The notes: generated by a model not told the origin, from the sequence alone. Numbered from the stretch's first letter, positions 34,856 through 42,977 are shown. The stretch: DNA of 64,000 bases from Nonomuraea sp. SYSU D8015 (GCF_008065375.1 NZ_VJYI01000018.1:1-64000), one strand, 5' to 3'. Program-made: numbers and translations.

Positions 34856-36177
34856 GCGAGGGCCGGCGTCCCGGCCCAGTGGAGATGCAGGTAGGACGCG
34901 GTGACCAGCGGGCCGCCGTAGCCGTCCGTGCCGCCGTCCTGCCACTGGAACAGGGGCTCGCCCGCCTGCTCCACCACGGTGCGGTGGAACTCGTGGCCCC
35001 GGAAGCGCTCCCCCGCCCGCGTCAAGGGCGAGTCCTTGAGTGCGACGGCGTCCCGGTACCCGAGCGTGAGCCTGCCGGTCATCCGCGCCCGGCCCGGTAC
35101 CCGCCCGCACATGCGGCGGCCGTCCAGTTCCTCGCACAGGTAGAGGAGGCCGGCGCACTCGGCGGCGATCGGCCCGCCGAAGGAGGCCACCCGCGTGCGC
35201 AGCGGCTCGTTGGCGGCCAGCTCGGCGGCGTACATCTCGGGGAAGCCGCCGCCGATCACCAGCGCGGCCGTCCCGTCCGGCAGCTTCTCGTCGCGCAGCG
35301 GGTCGAAGGTCGCCACGTCCGCGCCCGCGGCCCGCAGCAGCTCGACGTGCTCGGCGTACCCGAACGTGAACGCCGCCCCACCGGCCACCGCCACGACGGC
35401 GCCGTCCTCGATGCGTCCGGTCTCCCGCGCCGGATCCCAGGCCACTCCGGTCTCACGCGCCGGATCCCAGGCCACTCCCGCGAGCGGAGGCGCCGAGGCC
35501 GCCAGCCGCATCAGCCCGTCGAGGTCGCAGGAGCGCCCCACCAGGGCGCCGAGCCGCTCTACCGCGCGTACCGCCTCGGTCTCCCGCTCCGCCGCGGGCA
35601 CCAGCCCCAGATGGCGCGAGGGCGTGGAGACGGCGTCGTCGCGCCGGATGGCGCCGAGCACGGGCACGCCCACCGAGGCCAGCGCGGCCCGGCACAGCGC
35701 CTCGTGCCGGTCCGAGCCCACCCGGTTGAGCACCACCCCGCCCACCCGTACGCGCGGATCGAACGTGGCGAACCCGTGCACCACGGCCGCCACCGACCGG
35801 CTCTGCCGCGCGGCGTCCACGACGAGCACCACCGGCGCGTCCAGCAACCGGGCGACGTGCGCCGTCGAGGCGAGATCACCGTCCCCCTTGCCGTCGAACA
35901 ACCCCATCACGCCTTCGACCACCGCCACGTCGCACCCGGCCGCGCCGTGCAGGAAGAGCGGGCGCACGCGTTCCTCGCCCACCAGCCACGGGTCCAGGTT
36001 GCGCCCGGGCCGCCCGGCGGCGAGCGCGTGGTAGCCGGGGTCGATGTAGTCGGGCCCCACCTTGTGCGGCGAGACCTTCAGCCCGCGCGCCCGGAGCGCC
36101 GCCATCAGTCCGGTGGCCACGGTCGTCTTGCCGCTGCCCGACGACGGCGCGGCGATGACCAGCCGCGGAACTACCAC
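34810..36177 (-). CDS. cobB: Hydrogenobyrinic/cobyrinic acid a,c-diamide synthase CobB (CbiA)
   Basis: This encodes 455 residues from GTG 36177, overlapping the cobO stop by 7 bases. It amidates the a and c side chains using glutamine and ATP. The N-terminal dethiobiotin-synthetase-like domain has IAAPSSGSGKTTVATGLM and HKVGPDYIDPGYHALAAG. The C-terminal triad amidotransferase domain has IGGGFPEMYAAELAANEP, the nucleophile in AAECAGLLYLCEEL, and FRGHEFHRT. A 10-residue in-frame tandem duplication (GVAWDPARET twice) lies in the interdomain linker at about residues 234-253. Its 3' end overlaps cobN antisense. Confidence 0.94.
   Translation of the reverse strand: MVVPRLVIAAPSSGSGKTTVATGLMAALRARGLKVSPHKVGPDYIDPGYHALAAGRPGRNLDPWLVGEERVRPLFLHGAAGCDVAVVEGVMGLFDGKGDGDLASTAHVARLLDAPVVLVVDAARQSRSVAAVVHGFATFDPRVRVGGVVLNRVGSDRHEALCRAALASVGVPVLGAIRRDDAVSTPSRHLGLVPAAERETEAVRAVERLGALVGRSCDLDGLMRLAASAPPLAGVAWDPARETGVAWDPARETGRIEDGAVVAVAGGAAFTFGYAEHVELLRAAGADVATFDPLRDEKLPDGTAALVIGGGFPEMYAAELAANEPLRTRVASFGGPIAAECAGLLYLCEELDGRRMCGRVPGRARMTGRLTLGYRDAVALKDSPLTRAGERFRGHEFHRTVVEQAGEPLFQWQDGGTDGYGGPLVTASYLHLHWAGTPALAHRLVSSSRSPSVLR
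35417..35476. repeat. 30-bp tandem duplication inside cobB
   Basis: Two adjacent 30-base copies, 35417-35446 and 35447-35476, differ at one base (C at 35425 against A at 35455). The duplication keeps the frame and adds ten residues, so CobB should stay functional. The near identity suggests it is recent. Confidence 0.9.
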
Positions 36178-36773
36178 TCGATGCCCTTCTGACCCTTCTG
36201 CCCGGCGTCCATGGGATGGCGCACCTTGCCCATCTCCGTCACCAGGTCAGCCGCCTCCACCAGCCGCGCGGGCGCGTCCCTGCCCGTGATCACCACGTGC
36301 TGGTTGCCGGGCCGCCCGGTGAGCGTCTCCAGCACGTCGTCCAGATCCACCCAGCCCCACTTCAGCGGGTACGTGAACTCGTCCAGCACGTAGAACCGGT
36401 ACGTCTCGGCCGCCAGATCGCGTTTGATCTGCTCCCACCCCTCACGGGCGTCGGCCGCGTGATCGTCCTCGGCGCCCGGCCGCCGGATCCAGGACCAGCC
36501 CTCGCCCATCTTGTGCCAGGTCACCGAGCCGCCCTCGCCCGTGCCGCCGAGCACCTTGAGCGCCCGCTCCTCGCCGATGCGCCACTTCGCCGACTTCACG
36601 AACTGGAACACGCCGATCGGCCATCCCTGGTTCCACGCCCTCAACGCCATCCCGAAGGCGGCCGTCGACTTCCCCTTGCCCGGCCCGGTGTGGACGATCA
36701 GCAGCGGCCGCGTACGGCGCTGCCGGGTCGTGAGGCCGTCGTCGGGCACGACGGCGGGCTTGCCCTGCGGCAT
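36171..36773 (-). CDS. cobO: Cob(I)yrinic acid a,c-diamide adenosyltransferase CobO
   Basis: This encodes 200 residues from ATG 36773. It transfers the adenosyl group of ATP to the corrinoid cobalt. It is of the CobO/BtuR P-loop type: IVHTGPGKGKSTAAFGMALR, GVFQFVKSAKWRIGEERALK, WEQIKRDLAAETYRFYVLDEF and a VITGRDAPARLVEAADLVTE strand. The P-loop is complete. It is four bases after the chelatase gene and overlaps cobB, in the cbtB-to-cobB operon. Confidence 0.95.
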   Translation of the reverse strand: MPQGKPAVVPDDGLTTRQRRTRPLLIVHTGPGKGKSTAAFGMALRAWNQGWPIGVFQFVKSAKWRIGEERALKVLGGTGEGGSVTWHKMGEGWSWIRRPGAEDDHAADAREGWEQIKRDLAAETYRFYVLDEFTYPLKWGWVDLDDVLETLTGRPGNQHVVITGRDAPARLVEAADLVTEMGKVRHPMDAGQKGQKGIEW

Positions 36774-36778
36774 GGTGA

Positions 36779-38890
36779 TCAGACCGCCTTCCTGTGATCG
36801 CGTACGACCGAGCCCAGATCGGAGAGATCGTCGAGTGAGACGAGCCGGGCCCGGAGCCGGGCGGCCAGCCGCACCGCCAGGCCGAGCCTGACCGGCCCGC
36901 TCTCGCAGTCCACGACCACGCTCGCGGTGCCGTCCAGCAGGGCAGCGGCCCGATCCACGTCGCCGCCCGCCGTCGCGCGCCCGTCGGTCACCAGCACGAG
37001 CAGCGGCCGCCTGGCCGGATCACGCATCCGCTCCACGCGCAGCACCTCGGCCGCCCGCGCGAGCCCCGCCGCGAGGGGCGTACGGCCCCCGCTCGGCAGC
37101 GAGCGCAGCCTGGCCGCGCCCGCCTCCACCGACGAGGTCGGCGGCAGCGCCAGCTCGGCCGTCGCGCCTCTGAAGGTGACCAGGCCGATCTTGTCGCGCC
37201 GCTGGTAGGCGTCGAGCAGCAGGCTGAGCACGGCGGTCTTGACCGCGGTCATCCGCCTGCGGGCGGCCATCGAGCCGCTCGCGTCCACCACGAACAGCAC
37301 GAGGTTGCCTTCCCTGCCCTCCCGCACCACCTCACGCAGATCGTCCCCGCGCAGCACCAGCCCGGGCCCGGTCCGGCCGCGCACCGCCTGGTACGGCGCC
37401 GCGGCCCGCAACGTCGCCGGCAGATGCACCTCCCGCACCCGCCCGGCCGGCCGCCGCGCCCCGATCGCCCTCCCGCGCTCGGTACGCGCCCTGGAGCGCC
37501 GCCCCGCGGCCCCTTCACCGAGCCCGGGCACCTGGATCAACGGCACCCGGTACGGCGCCCCCGCCGCGGCCACCCGGCCCGGCCCCTCACCCGCGCCCTC
37601 GGGCACGGCTCGGAACCGGACGCCGTCGGCGACCGGTGCCCCAGGTGGGGAGGGCGGCTCCGGCGCGCGCCGGCCGCCGTCCGGGGATCGTTCGGCCGCG
37701 CGTCCCGCCGGCTCCTCGACGTCCGGCGACCGCCCCGGCGCCGTGCCGTCCGAAGCCCGCCCGCCGCCGTCCGCCGCGGGGCCGGACCCCTGTCCGTCCG
37801 GTGCCCGGCCTGGTGGAGCGCCGCCGGGGGAGCCGTCCCCGTCAGGGCCGGAACCCCCACCTTCGGGGTCCTCATCTCCTGACGTGCTCGCCAGCAGCTC
37901 GTCCAGCAGCGCCTCGTCCAGCCCAGGTGCGTCGAACGGGTCACGCCTGCGCCGGTGCGGCAGCGACAGGCGGGCCGCCGCGCGTACGTCGTCGGTGGTC
38001 ACGACGTCCCGCCCCTGCCAGGCCGCGTGCGCGATGGCGGCGTTCGCCGTGACCAGGTCGGCGCGCAGGCCGTCCACCTCGAAGGCGGCGCAAACCGTGG
38101 CGATCTGCCGCAGCCGCGCGTCCGGGAGGCGCACCCCGGACACCCGCCCACGAGCCTGGGCGATCCGGGCCGCCAGCGCCGACTCCTCGGCCGTCCACCG
38201 GGCCGCGAACGCCTCGGGGTCGGCGTCGAAGGCGAGCCGCCGCCGCACCACCTCCACCCGCTCCCCGGGATCCCTGGACGCCCTCACCTCGACGGTGAGC
38301 CCGAATCTGTCCAGCAGCTGCGGCCGCAGCTCGCCCTCCTCCGGGTTCATGGTCCCCACCAGCAGGAACCTGGCGGCGTGCCGTACCGACACCGACTCCC
38401 GCTCCACGTAGCAGGTCCCCATGGCGGCCGCGTCGAGCAGCAGGTCGACGAGGTGGTCGTGGAGGAGGTTGACCTCGTCCACGTACAGGACGCCGCGGTG
38501 CGCGGCGGCCAGCAGCCCGGGCTCGAACGCCTTCACGCCCTCCGTCAGCGCCCGCTCCACGTCGAGCGAGCCGACCAGGCGGTCCTCGGACGCCCCGACC
38601 GGCAGCTCCACCAGCGCGGCCGGGCGGTCCGCCCCCCGGCTCCCCGGCTCGTGCGGGCCGTCGGGGCACCCGGCGTCCGGAGCGGCGGGATCGCACGCGA
38701 ACCGGCACCCGGGCACCACCGTCACGGCAGGCAGCTGTGCGGCCAGCGCGCGCACGATGGTGGACTTGGCGGTGCCCTTCTCCCCGCGTACGAGCACGCC
38801 GCCGACGCGCGGCGAGACCGCGTTGAGCACCAGGGCCAGCTTGAGGTCGCCGAGCCCGACGACCGCGCTGAACGGATAGGTGACGATCAA
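36779..38890 (-). CDS. Magnesium/cobalt-chelatase ATPase, ChlI-ChlD fusion
   Basis: This encodes 703 residues from TTG 38890, chosen because it overlaps the preceding stop as TTGA and has GGAAGG 7 bases upstream. Residues 1-330 form an AAA+ domain: GVLVRGEKGTAKSTIVRAL (Walker A), GVLYVDEVNLLHDHLVDLLL (Walker B) and LLVGTMNPEEGELRPQLLDR (sensor 1). Residues 345-460 are an Asp/Gly/Pro-rich disordered linker. Residues 510-700 form a von Willebrand A domain with VVDASGSMAARRRM (MIDAS). It is the likely motor for CobN, replacing CobS and CobT. Confidence 0.9.
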   Translation of the reverse strand: MIVTYPFSAVVGLGDLKLALVLNAVSPRVGGVLVRGEKGTAKSTIVRALAAQLPAVTVVPGCRFACDPAAPDAGCPDGPHEPGSRGADRPAALVELPVGASEDRLVGSLDVERALTEGVKAFEPGLLAAAHRGVLYVDEVNLLHDHLVDLLLDAAAMGTCYVERESVSVRHAARFLLVGTMNPEEGELRPQLLDRFGLTVEVRASRDPGERVEVVRRRLAFDADPEAFAARWTAEESALAARIAQARGRVSGVRLPDARLRQIATVCAAFEVDGLRADLVTANAAIAHAAWQGRDVVTTDDVRAAARLSLPHRRRRDPFDAPGLDEALLDELLASTSGDEDPEGGGSGPDGDGSPGGAPPGRAPDGQGSGPAADGGGRASDGTAPGRSPDVEEPAGRAAERSPDGGRRAPEPPSPPGAPVADGVRFRAVPEGAGEGPGRVAAAGAPYRVPLIQVPGLGEGAAGRRSRARTERGRAIGARRPAGRVREVHLPATLRAAAPYQAVRGRTGPGLVLRGDDLREVVREGREGNLVLFVVDASGSMAARRRMTAVKTAVLSLLLDAYQRRDKIGLVTFRGATAELALPPTSSVEAGAARLRSLPSGGRTPLAAGLARAAEVLRVERMRDPARRPLLVLVTDGRATAGGDVDRAAALLDGTASVVVDCESGPVRLGLAVRLAARLRARLVSLDDLSDLGSVVRDHRKAV

Positions 38891-39465
38891 GACAGAGCCT
38901 TCCGGTTGACGTACGCGACCCGCCAGCCGTCCCGCGTGGCGACCAGTTCGGTGACGGACAGCGGCGCGAGATCGAAAAGTGCGGCAGAGGAGGGGCCGAG
39001 CCCCAGCACGTGGCCGAGCACCGCCCGGATGACGCCCACGTCGCAGACGGCGACCCCCGTGCACCCGGCGGGCTCCAGCGTGCCGAGCCAGCCCGCCACC
39101 CGGGCCGCGAGCCCGGCCAGGCTCTCGCCGCCGTGCGGGGCGGCGTGCGGGTCGGTGAGCCAGCTCGCCAGCGCGTCCGGCTCCTCCCGCGCGACCTGCC
39201 CGTACGGCAGGCCGCGCCACCGGCCGAAGTCGGCCTCCGCGAGGGCCGGGACCACGTCTTGCACGAGCCCCGCGGCCGCGGCGGTCTGCCGCGCGGCGCC
39301 GGAGGGCGCGACCCACGCCACCGCGCCGGAGTCGGTCGCCAGCGGCGCCAGGACGGCGGCGGCCCTGGCCAGGCTCGCCGCGTCCGCGTCCTCGTCACCG
39401 CCGGGGAAGCAGGCGGCACGCATGCCCGGCGTGGTCGCGTGGCGGACGAACAGCACCCCTCTCAA
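38887..39465 (-). CDS. Histidine phosphatase family protein in the cob operon
   Basis: This encodes 192 residues from TTG 39465, chosen for its TTGA overlap with the cbtA stop. GTG 39456 is an alternative. The phosphohistidine motif is LFVRHATTPGMRAACFPGG (RHATT rather than RHGET), with EADFGRWRGLPYGQV and VCDVGVIRAVLGHVLGLG, where the second catalytic His is replaced by an Asp/Val pair or shifted. It lies inside the cbtBA-chelatase-cobO-cobB operon, where alpha-ribazole phosphatase (CobC) may be expected. The altered second motif makes that assignment uncertain. Confidence 0.75.
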   Translation of the reverse strand: MRGVLFVRHATTPGMRAACFPGGDEDADAASLARAAAVLAPLATDSGAVAWVAPSGAARQTAAAAGLVQDVVPALAEADFGRWRGLPYGQVAREEPDALASWLTDPHAAPHGGESLAGLAARVAGWLGTLEPAGCTGVAVCDVGVIRAVLGHVLGLGPSSAALFDLAPLSVTELVATRDGWRVAYVNRKALS

Positions 39466-40172
39466 CTCGTCGCGGCGGACCGGCGCGCGGCCCGTTCGCT
39501 CGCCCAGCCGAACAGCACGCCCAGAGCCGTCCAGAAGACCGCCTGCGTGCCGAGCGAGGCGAGCCGGAACTCCCACAGGAGCGTGGCGGGGAAGCCGTCG
39601 GGCACCTCGTCGATCGCCGGCAACAGCCACCACGCCGCCACCACCGGCACGAGGAAGGCCGTGACGGCCGCGCCCCACCTGGCCCAGGGCCCTGCGGTCA
39701 CGTGGCGGGCCGTGACGACGGCGATCGCCGTCGCGGCCAGGCCGACGGCGATCATCACGACGTACAGGAGGGTCCGGCCGTTGATGGTGCCGGGGTCACC
39801 CACGGCCGGTGGGTTGGCGGGATATTTCAGGAACGGTACGAGGATGACCGCGGCGAAGGCCGCCCCAGCGGCGGCGAGCGCCAGCCCGCCGTCCGACCGG
39901 GGACCGACCCGCCCGCGCAGGGCCGCGTACACGAGGGCGAAGATGCCGCCCACGGCCAGCCCGTACAGGCCGGTGGCCAGGAAGAGCCCGGCCCGCTGGA
40001 CCGGCCGGGAGACGAGCGCCTCCTCGCCGTGGTCGTGATGGGCACCGGTCGCGTGCTCCAGCGCGATCGCGCCCTCCACCCGCGGCTCACCGAAGGCGAA
40101 CGCGAAGGCGCCGGCGATCAGCCCGGCCAGCAGGCCCAGGAGCAGGCCCCTGACCAGCAGGGTTCGTACCAC
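39462..40172 (-). CDS. cbtA: CbtA cobalt-transporter subunit
   Basis: This encodes 236 residues from GTG 40172. About six membrane helices are visible, for example LLLGLLAGLIAGAFAFAFG, GLFLATGLYGLAVGGIFALV and LLYVVMIAVGLAATAIAVV. A His-rich loop, HATGAHHDHGEE at residues 40-51, is suited to bind Co2+. CbtA-CbtB pairs are predicted B12-regulated cobalt transporters. It is 9 bases after cbtB and overlaps the phosphatase gene by TTGA. Confidence 0.9.
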   Translation of the reverse strand: MVRTLLVRGLLLGLLAGLIAGAFAFAFGEPRVEGAIALEHATGAHHDHGEEALVSRPVQRAGLFLATGLYGLAVGGIFALVYAALRGRVGPRSDGGLALAAAGAAFAAVILVPFLKYPANPPAVGDPGTINGRTLLYVVMIAVGLAATAIAVVTARHVTAGPWARWGAAVTAFLVPVVAAWWLLPAIDEVPDGFPATLLWEFRLASLGTQAVFWTALGVLFGWASERAARRSAATS

Positions 40173-40181
40173 GACGGGTGC

Positions 40182-40370
40182 CTAGTGGCAGGGCACGCCG
40201 AGCAGGTGGCGCCCGTCGTGCATGAGCTCATGCAGGTAGGCGCCCATCTGCGAGACGGCCCCGTTGTCCATGAGCACCAGGTAGGCGACCAGCAGCAGCA
40301 CCGGCACGGCGAGCAGCCACAGTCGCAGGCGGAAAAGGGGAATCGCGGACGGAGTGGACAGGCCACTCAT
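40182..40370 (-). CDS. cbtB: CbtB cobalt-transporter subunit
   Basis: This encodes 62 residues from ATG 40370 with the RBS GAGGAGGC. It has a single membrane helix (LRLWLLAVPVLLLVAYLVLM) and a C-terminal conserved His cluster HELMHDGRHLLGVPCH, typical of CbtB. It begins the riboswitch-controlled operon and lies next to CbtA. The short protein probably delivers or gates Co2+ for CbtA. Confidence 0.9.
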   Translation of the reverse strand: MSGLSTPSAIPLFRLRLWLLAVPVLLLVAYLVLMDNGAVSQMGAYLHELMHDGRHLLGVPCH

Positions 40371-40383
40371 ACAGGCCTCCTCA

Positions 40384-40526
40384 GGGATGACGCGTCCCGG
40401 CAGTGAGGTCACGGCCGCCAAGCGACCTGGCTCCCGGGATCGACGTCCCGGATACAGTGGCGCGTCCGCACCGGCATCTCACCGGATTTCCCTTGGACAA
40501 CCGTGAAATCCCCCGAAACGTATCCC
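40384..40526 (-). promoter_or_regulatory. Cobalamin riboswitch controlling the cbtB operon
   Basis: On the minus strand, AAATCCGGTGAGATGCCGGT then GCGGACGCGCCACTGT matches the B12-riboswitch core (box at about 40453-40496). The 3' element GGGAGCCAGGTCGC is at 40422-40435. A closing stem of GGGATACG (near 40526) with CGTCATCCC (near 40384) is possible and abuts the cbtB RBS. Control of translation initiation is therefore likely. Confidence 0.93.
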
Positions 40527-40625
40527 TTCCCCCCAATACCGTCAATGACATGACCAAGACGGTCACCCTGTGATATCGAGCACCCGAATATCAGCTCGAC
40601 GCTTTGTAGAGCTACCCTGAAGGGC

Positions 40626-40982
40626 GTGAAGGGTCTTGGCGAGCTTGAGCGCAGCATCATGGACATCCTCTGGGCGGAGAGCACTCCCCTGACCGCCCGC
40701 GAGGTCGGAAGGCTGATCGCCGACCGCGACCTCGCCCCCACCACGGTGATGACCGTCCTCGACCGCCTCACACGCAAGGGTTTCCTCGAGCGGACCCGCG
40801 ACGGTCGCGCATGGAGATATCAGCCGGCGGAAAGCCGCGACGCGTACATCGCCGAGCTTATGCTTGAAGCCCTGGACTTGACGGGCGACCGGTCGGCCGC
40901 CCTGACCCGCTTCGCCCAGGCCGTCTCGGGCCCTGAGGCGGAGATCCTGCGCAGAGCCCTCACGGAGCTGGAGGAAGAGTGA
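40626..40982 (+). CDS. BlaI/MecI-family transcriptional repressor
   Basis: This encodes 118 residues from GTG 40626. The N-terminal winged helix shows GELERSIMDILWAEST, LTAREVGRLIADRDLAPTTV and MTVLDRLTRKGFLERTRDGR, followed by WRYQPAESRDAYIAELM and a helical dimerisation tail. It couples by GTGA to an M56 peptidase gene, the usual repressor-antirepressor pair of BlaI-BlaR1 type. An imperfect GTAG-AG-CTAC just upstream (about 40605-40614) is a candidate autoregulatory operator. Confidence 0.9.
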   Translation: MKGLGELERSIMDILWAESTPLTAREVGRLIADRDLAPTTVMTVLDRLTRKGFLERTRDGRAWRYQPAESRDAYIAELMLEALDLTGDRSAALTRFAQAVSGPEAEILRRALTELEEE

Positions 40983-41884
40983 TCACGGCAGTGGCGCTGG
41001 CGGCGCTCGCCATGGCGTGCGCGGTTGGCTCCTGGCGTTTCACGACGGCCCGGTGGACCTCACGCGCGCCCCGGCTGGCCATCATTCTCTGGCAGGCCCT
41101 GGGCGTGGCCTGGGGCCTGGCGACGACCGGCGCCATGCTGGCGTACGCGGTCGCCCCCTACGACCTCGGCGTGCTGCCGGGGCTGATCGCGTTCGCGCAG
41201 GGCGAGACGCCGCCCGCCCCCTGGGACGCGTTGCACGTGCTGGCCATGATCGCGGGCATCACCTCGCTCGCCGTGCTGGTCGCGGTGCTGATCACGGCCG
41301 GCGTGCAGGCGCTCCGGGCGCGGCGGCGGCACCGCATGCTGCTCGCGCTGATCGCCCGCGACGACCCCGCCATGCCCGGGGTGCGGGTGCTCGACCACCC
41401 GAGTGCGGCGGCTTACTGCGTGCCCGGTCTGCGCTCGCAGGTCGTGGTGAGCGAGGGCGCGCGCAAGCTGCTGTCGCAGGACGAGCTGGCCGCCGTGCTG
41501 GCGCACGAGGCGGCACACGTACGCGAGCGCCACGACCTGGTCCTGCTGCCGTTCGCCGCGCTGCGCCGGGCGCTGCCCTGGTCGAAGGTCGTGGCCGACG
41601 CGCAGGCGCAGGTGGAGCTGCTCGTCGAGATGGCCGCCGACGACCGTGCCCGCCGCTACTGCTCGCCGCGGCGCCTGGCCACGGCGCTGCTCAGGTTCGG
41701 GACGGCCGGGGCCATGCCGACGCCCCACGGCATGCTGGGCGTGCACGCCCACAACGTCATGGCCAGGGTCGATCGGCTGATCAAGCCGGCTCCGGAGCTG
41801 GGCGTGCCGATGCGGTATGGATTGATGGCGCTTTCTGTGATGTTGGTCACGGCGGCGCCGTTCTTGTGGTTCATCCAGCTCTGA
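40979..41884 (+). CDS. M56-family membrane metallopeptidase (BlaR1-like)
   Basis: This encodes 301 residues from GTG 40979. Several membrane helices surround a cytoplasmic zinc-protease domain: LAAVLAHEAAHVRERHDLVL has the HExxH motif at residues 176-180, and EMAADDRARR supplies the downstream Glu. The terminal helix is YGLMALSVMLVTAAPFLWF. There is no penicillin-binding sensor domain, so it is not a true BlaR1. As partner of BlaI it probably cleaves or inactivates the repressor in response to an unknown membrane signal. Confidence 0.9.
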   Translation: MITAVALAALAMACAVGSWRFTTARWTSRAPRLAIILWQALGVAWGLATTGAMLAYAVAPYDLGVLPGLIAFAQGETPPAPWDALHVLAMIAGITSLAVLVAVLITAGVQALRARRRHRMLLALIARDDPAMPGVRVLDHPSAAAYCVPGLRSQVVVSEGARKLLSQDELAAVLAHEAAHVRERHDLVLLPFAALRRALPWSKVVADAQAQVELLVEMAADDRARRYCSPRRLATALLRFGTAGAMPTPHGMLGVHAHNVMARVDRLIKPAPELGVPMRYGLMALSVMLVTAAPFLWFIQL

Positions 41885-41945
41885 TGCTTGCTACCGTTAA
41901 TCACCGTGTTTGCAATTGCAAGCAGCGGGAGGCAGACTAACGGGT

Positions 41946-42440
41946 ATGGCACTACCCAAGGTCGGCTCGATCGGTGAATACATCCGCGAACAGCGGCAGC
42001 AGGCGAAGATCTCGCTGCGCCAGCTCGCCGCGGCCGCCGGGGTGTCCAACCCGTACCTCAGCCAGATCGAGCGCGGGCTGCGCAAGCCGAGCGCGGAGAT
42101 CCTCAACCAGATCGCCAAAGGTCTGCGCATCTCCTCACAGGCGCTCTACGTGCAGGCGGGCCTCATCGAGGACCGCGAACCACCGAGCGACGTGATCACC
42201 GCCATCAGGGCCGACTCACATCTCACCGAGCGGCAACGCCAGGTGCTGATCGACATTTACGACTCATTCCGCAAGGAGAAGCGCGCCGAGGACGAGCAGA
42301 CCTCCCAGAACGCCCGTCCCCAGCGCGACTCCGAACCGGACGACGAACAGCCGCTGCCCGAGGATTTTCTCGCCGCTCTTGAGCCCTACGCGGCGACCTC
42401 ACGCAACGGCAACGTCAACCAGGAAACCAAGGAAGGTTAA
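41946..42440 (+). CDS. XRE-family transcriptional regulator (upstream of hbhA-like gene)
   Basis: This encodes 164 residues from ATG 41946. The HTH_3 domain (residues 10-70) shows IGEYIREQRQQAKISLRQLA, GVSNPYLSQIERGLRKPSAE and ILNQIAKGLRISSQALYVQA. The C-terminal half is acidic and Pro/Gln-rich. It precedes the heparin-binding-hemagglutinin-like gene by 3 bases, the same order as Rv0474-Rv0475 in M. tuberculosis, and probably regulates that operon. Confidence 0.88.
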   Translation: MALPKVGSIGEYIREQRQQAKISLRQLAAAAGVSNPYLSQIERGLRKPSAEILNQIAKGLRISSQALYVQAGLIEDREPPSDVITAIRADSHLTERQRQVLIDIYDSFRKEKRAEDEQTSQNARPQRDSEPDDEQPLPEDFLAALEPYAATSRNGNVNQETKEG

Positions 42441-42443
42441 CCC

Positions 42444-42866
42444 ATGACGCTCGCCACCGAGGTCAAGAAGCTCACCGAGTCCAAGCCGTTCTACGCGGTC
42501 GCGGGTGCCGGCGACTACGCCGTCGAGAAGCTGCGCGAGCTGCCCGAGCAGCTGCAGAAGCTCCAGTCGCGCCGCTTCGAGCTCGCCAGGGAGCTCCCCG
42601 AGAAGACGCGCGCCTACGCCGACAAGGCCGAGGCCTTCGCCAGGGAGTTCCCGGAGAAGGCCCGCGAATACGCCGGCCAGCTGACCCACAAGGCCACCGA
42701 GGTCTACGAGGACTTCGCCACCCGTGGCCGCAGGGTCGTCAGCCAGGCCACCGGCGAGGCCGCGCTCGAGCTTGAGGAGATGTCGGAGGCCGCCGAGCCG
42801 CCCGTCGCCGAGCCCGTCAAGAAGACCACCCGCACGACCCGCACCACCAAGGCCAAGACCCAGTGA
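42444..42866 (+). CDS. HbhA-like helical protein
   Basis: This encodes 140 residues from ATG 42444 with RBS AAGGAAGG. Residues 20-105 form a long amphipathic coiled coil with repeated ELPEK- and REFPEKAREYA-like units. The C-terminus (about 120-140) is a Lys/Thr/Arg tail (KKTTRTTRTTKAKTQ), resembling but less extended than mycobacterial HbhA, which binds heparan sulfate and associates with lipid bodies. In a soil actinomycete the role is probably envelope- or membrane-related, and the adhesin label is not warranted. It is followed by a strong terminator. Confidence 0.8.
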   Translation: MTLATEVKKLTESKPFYAVAGAGDYAVEKLRELPEQLQKLQSRRFELARELPEKTRAYADKAEAFAREFPEKAREYAGQLTHKATEVYEDFATRGRRVVSQATGEAALELEEMSEAAEPPVAEPVKKTTRTTRTTKAKTQ

Positions 42867-42945
42867 GCCGAGCGGAGACCGCCGCCGCGGCCTCGACCAG
42901 GCATGACAGCAGGGTGACAGGCTGACGAGCAGGCGTTCCCGCGAG

Positions 42946-42977
42946 GGCCCGCCTCCCCATGGGGAGGCGGGCCTTTT
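42946..42977 (+). terminator. Rho-independent terminator after the hbhA-like gene
   Basis: A 13-bp perfect stem, GGCCCGCCTCCCC (42946-42958) and GGGGAGGCGGGCC (42961-42973), with a minimal loop, followed by TTTT at 42974-42977. Confidence 0.9.

Noticed and set aside
31847-35158. A 1103-codon open frame antisense to cobN and cobB
   Set aside because: It mirrors the high-GC codon pattern of cobN, has His/Arg/Val low-complexity composition, no domain and no RBS. cobN on the other strand is unmistakable.
37239-39664. Long plus-strand frames across the chelatase and phosphatase genes
   Set aside because: Ser/Arg/Pro-rich shadows of the chelatase fusion. No start signals or domains.
40595-40625. 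A confident BlaI operator upstream of the repressor gene
   Set aside because: GTAG-AG-CTAC is short and imperfect, and no second copy supports it, so it is mentioned only within the gene entry.
42946-42977. The GC-rich palindrome after the hbhA-like gene as a regulator site
   Set aside because: The stem is followed by TTTT and lies downstream of a stop codon, which is a classic terminator.
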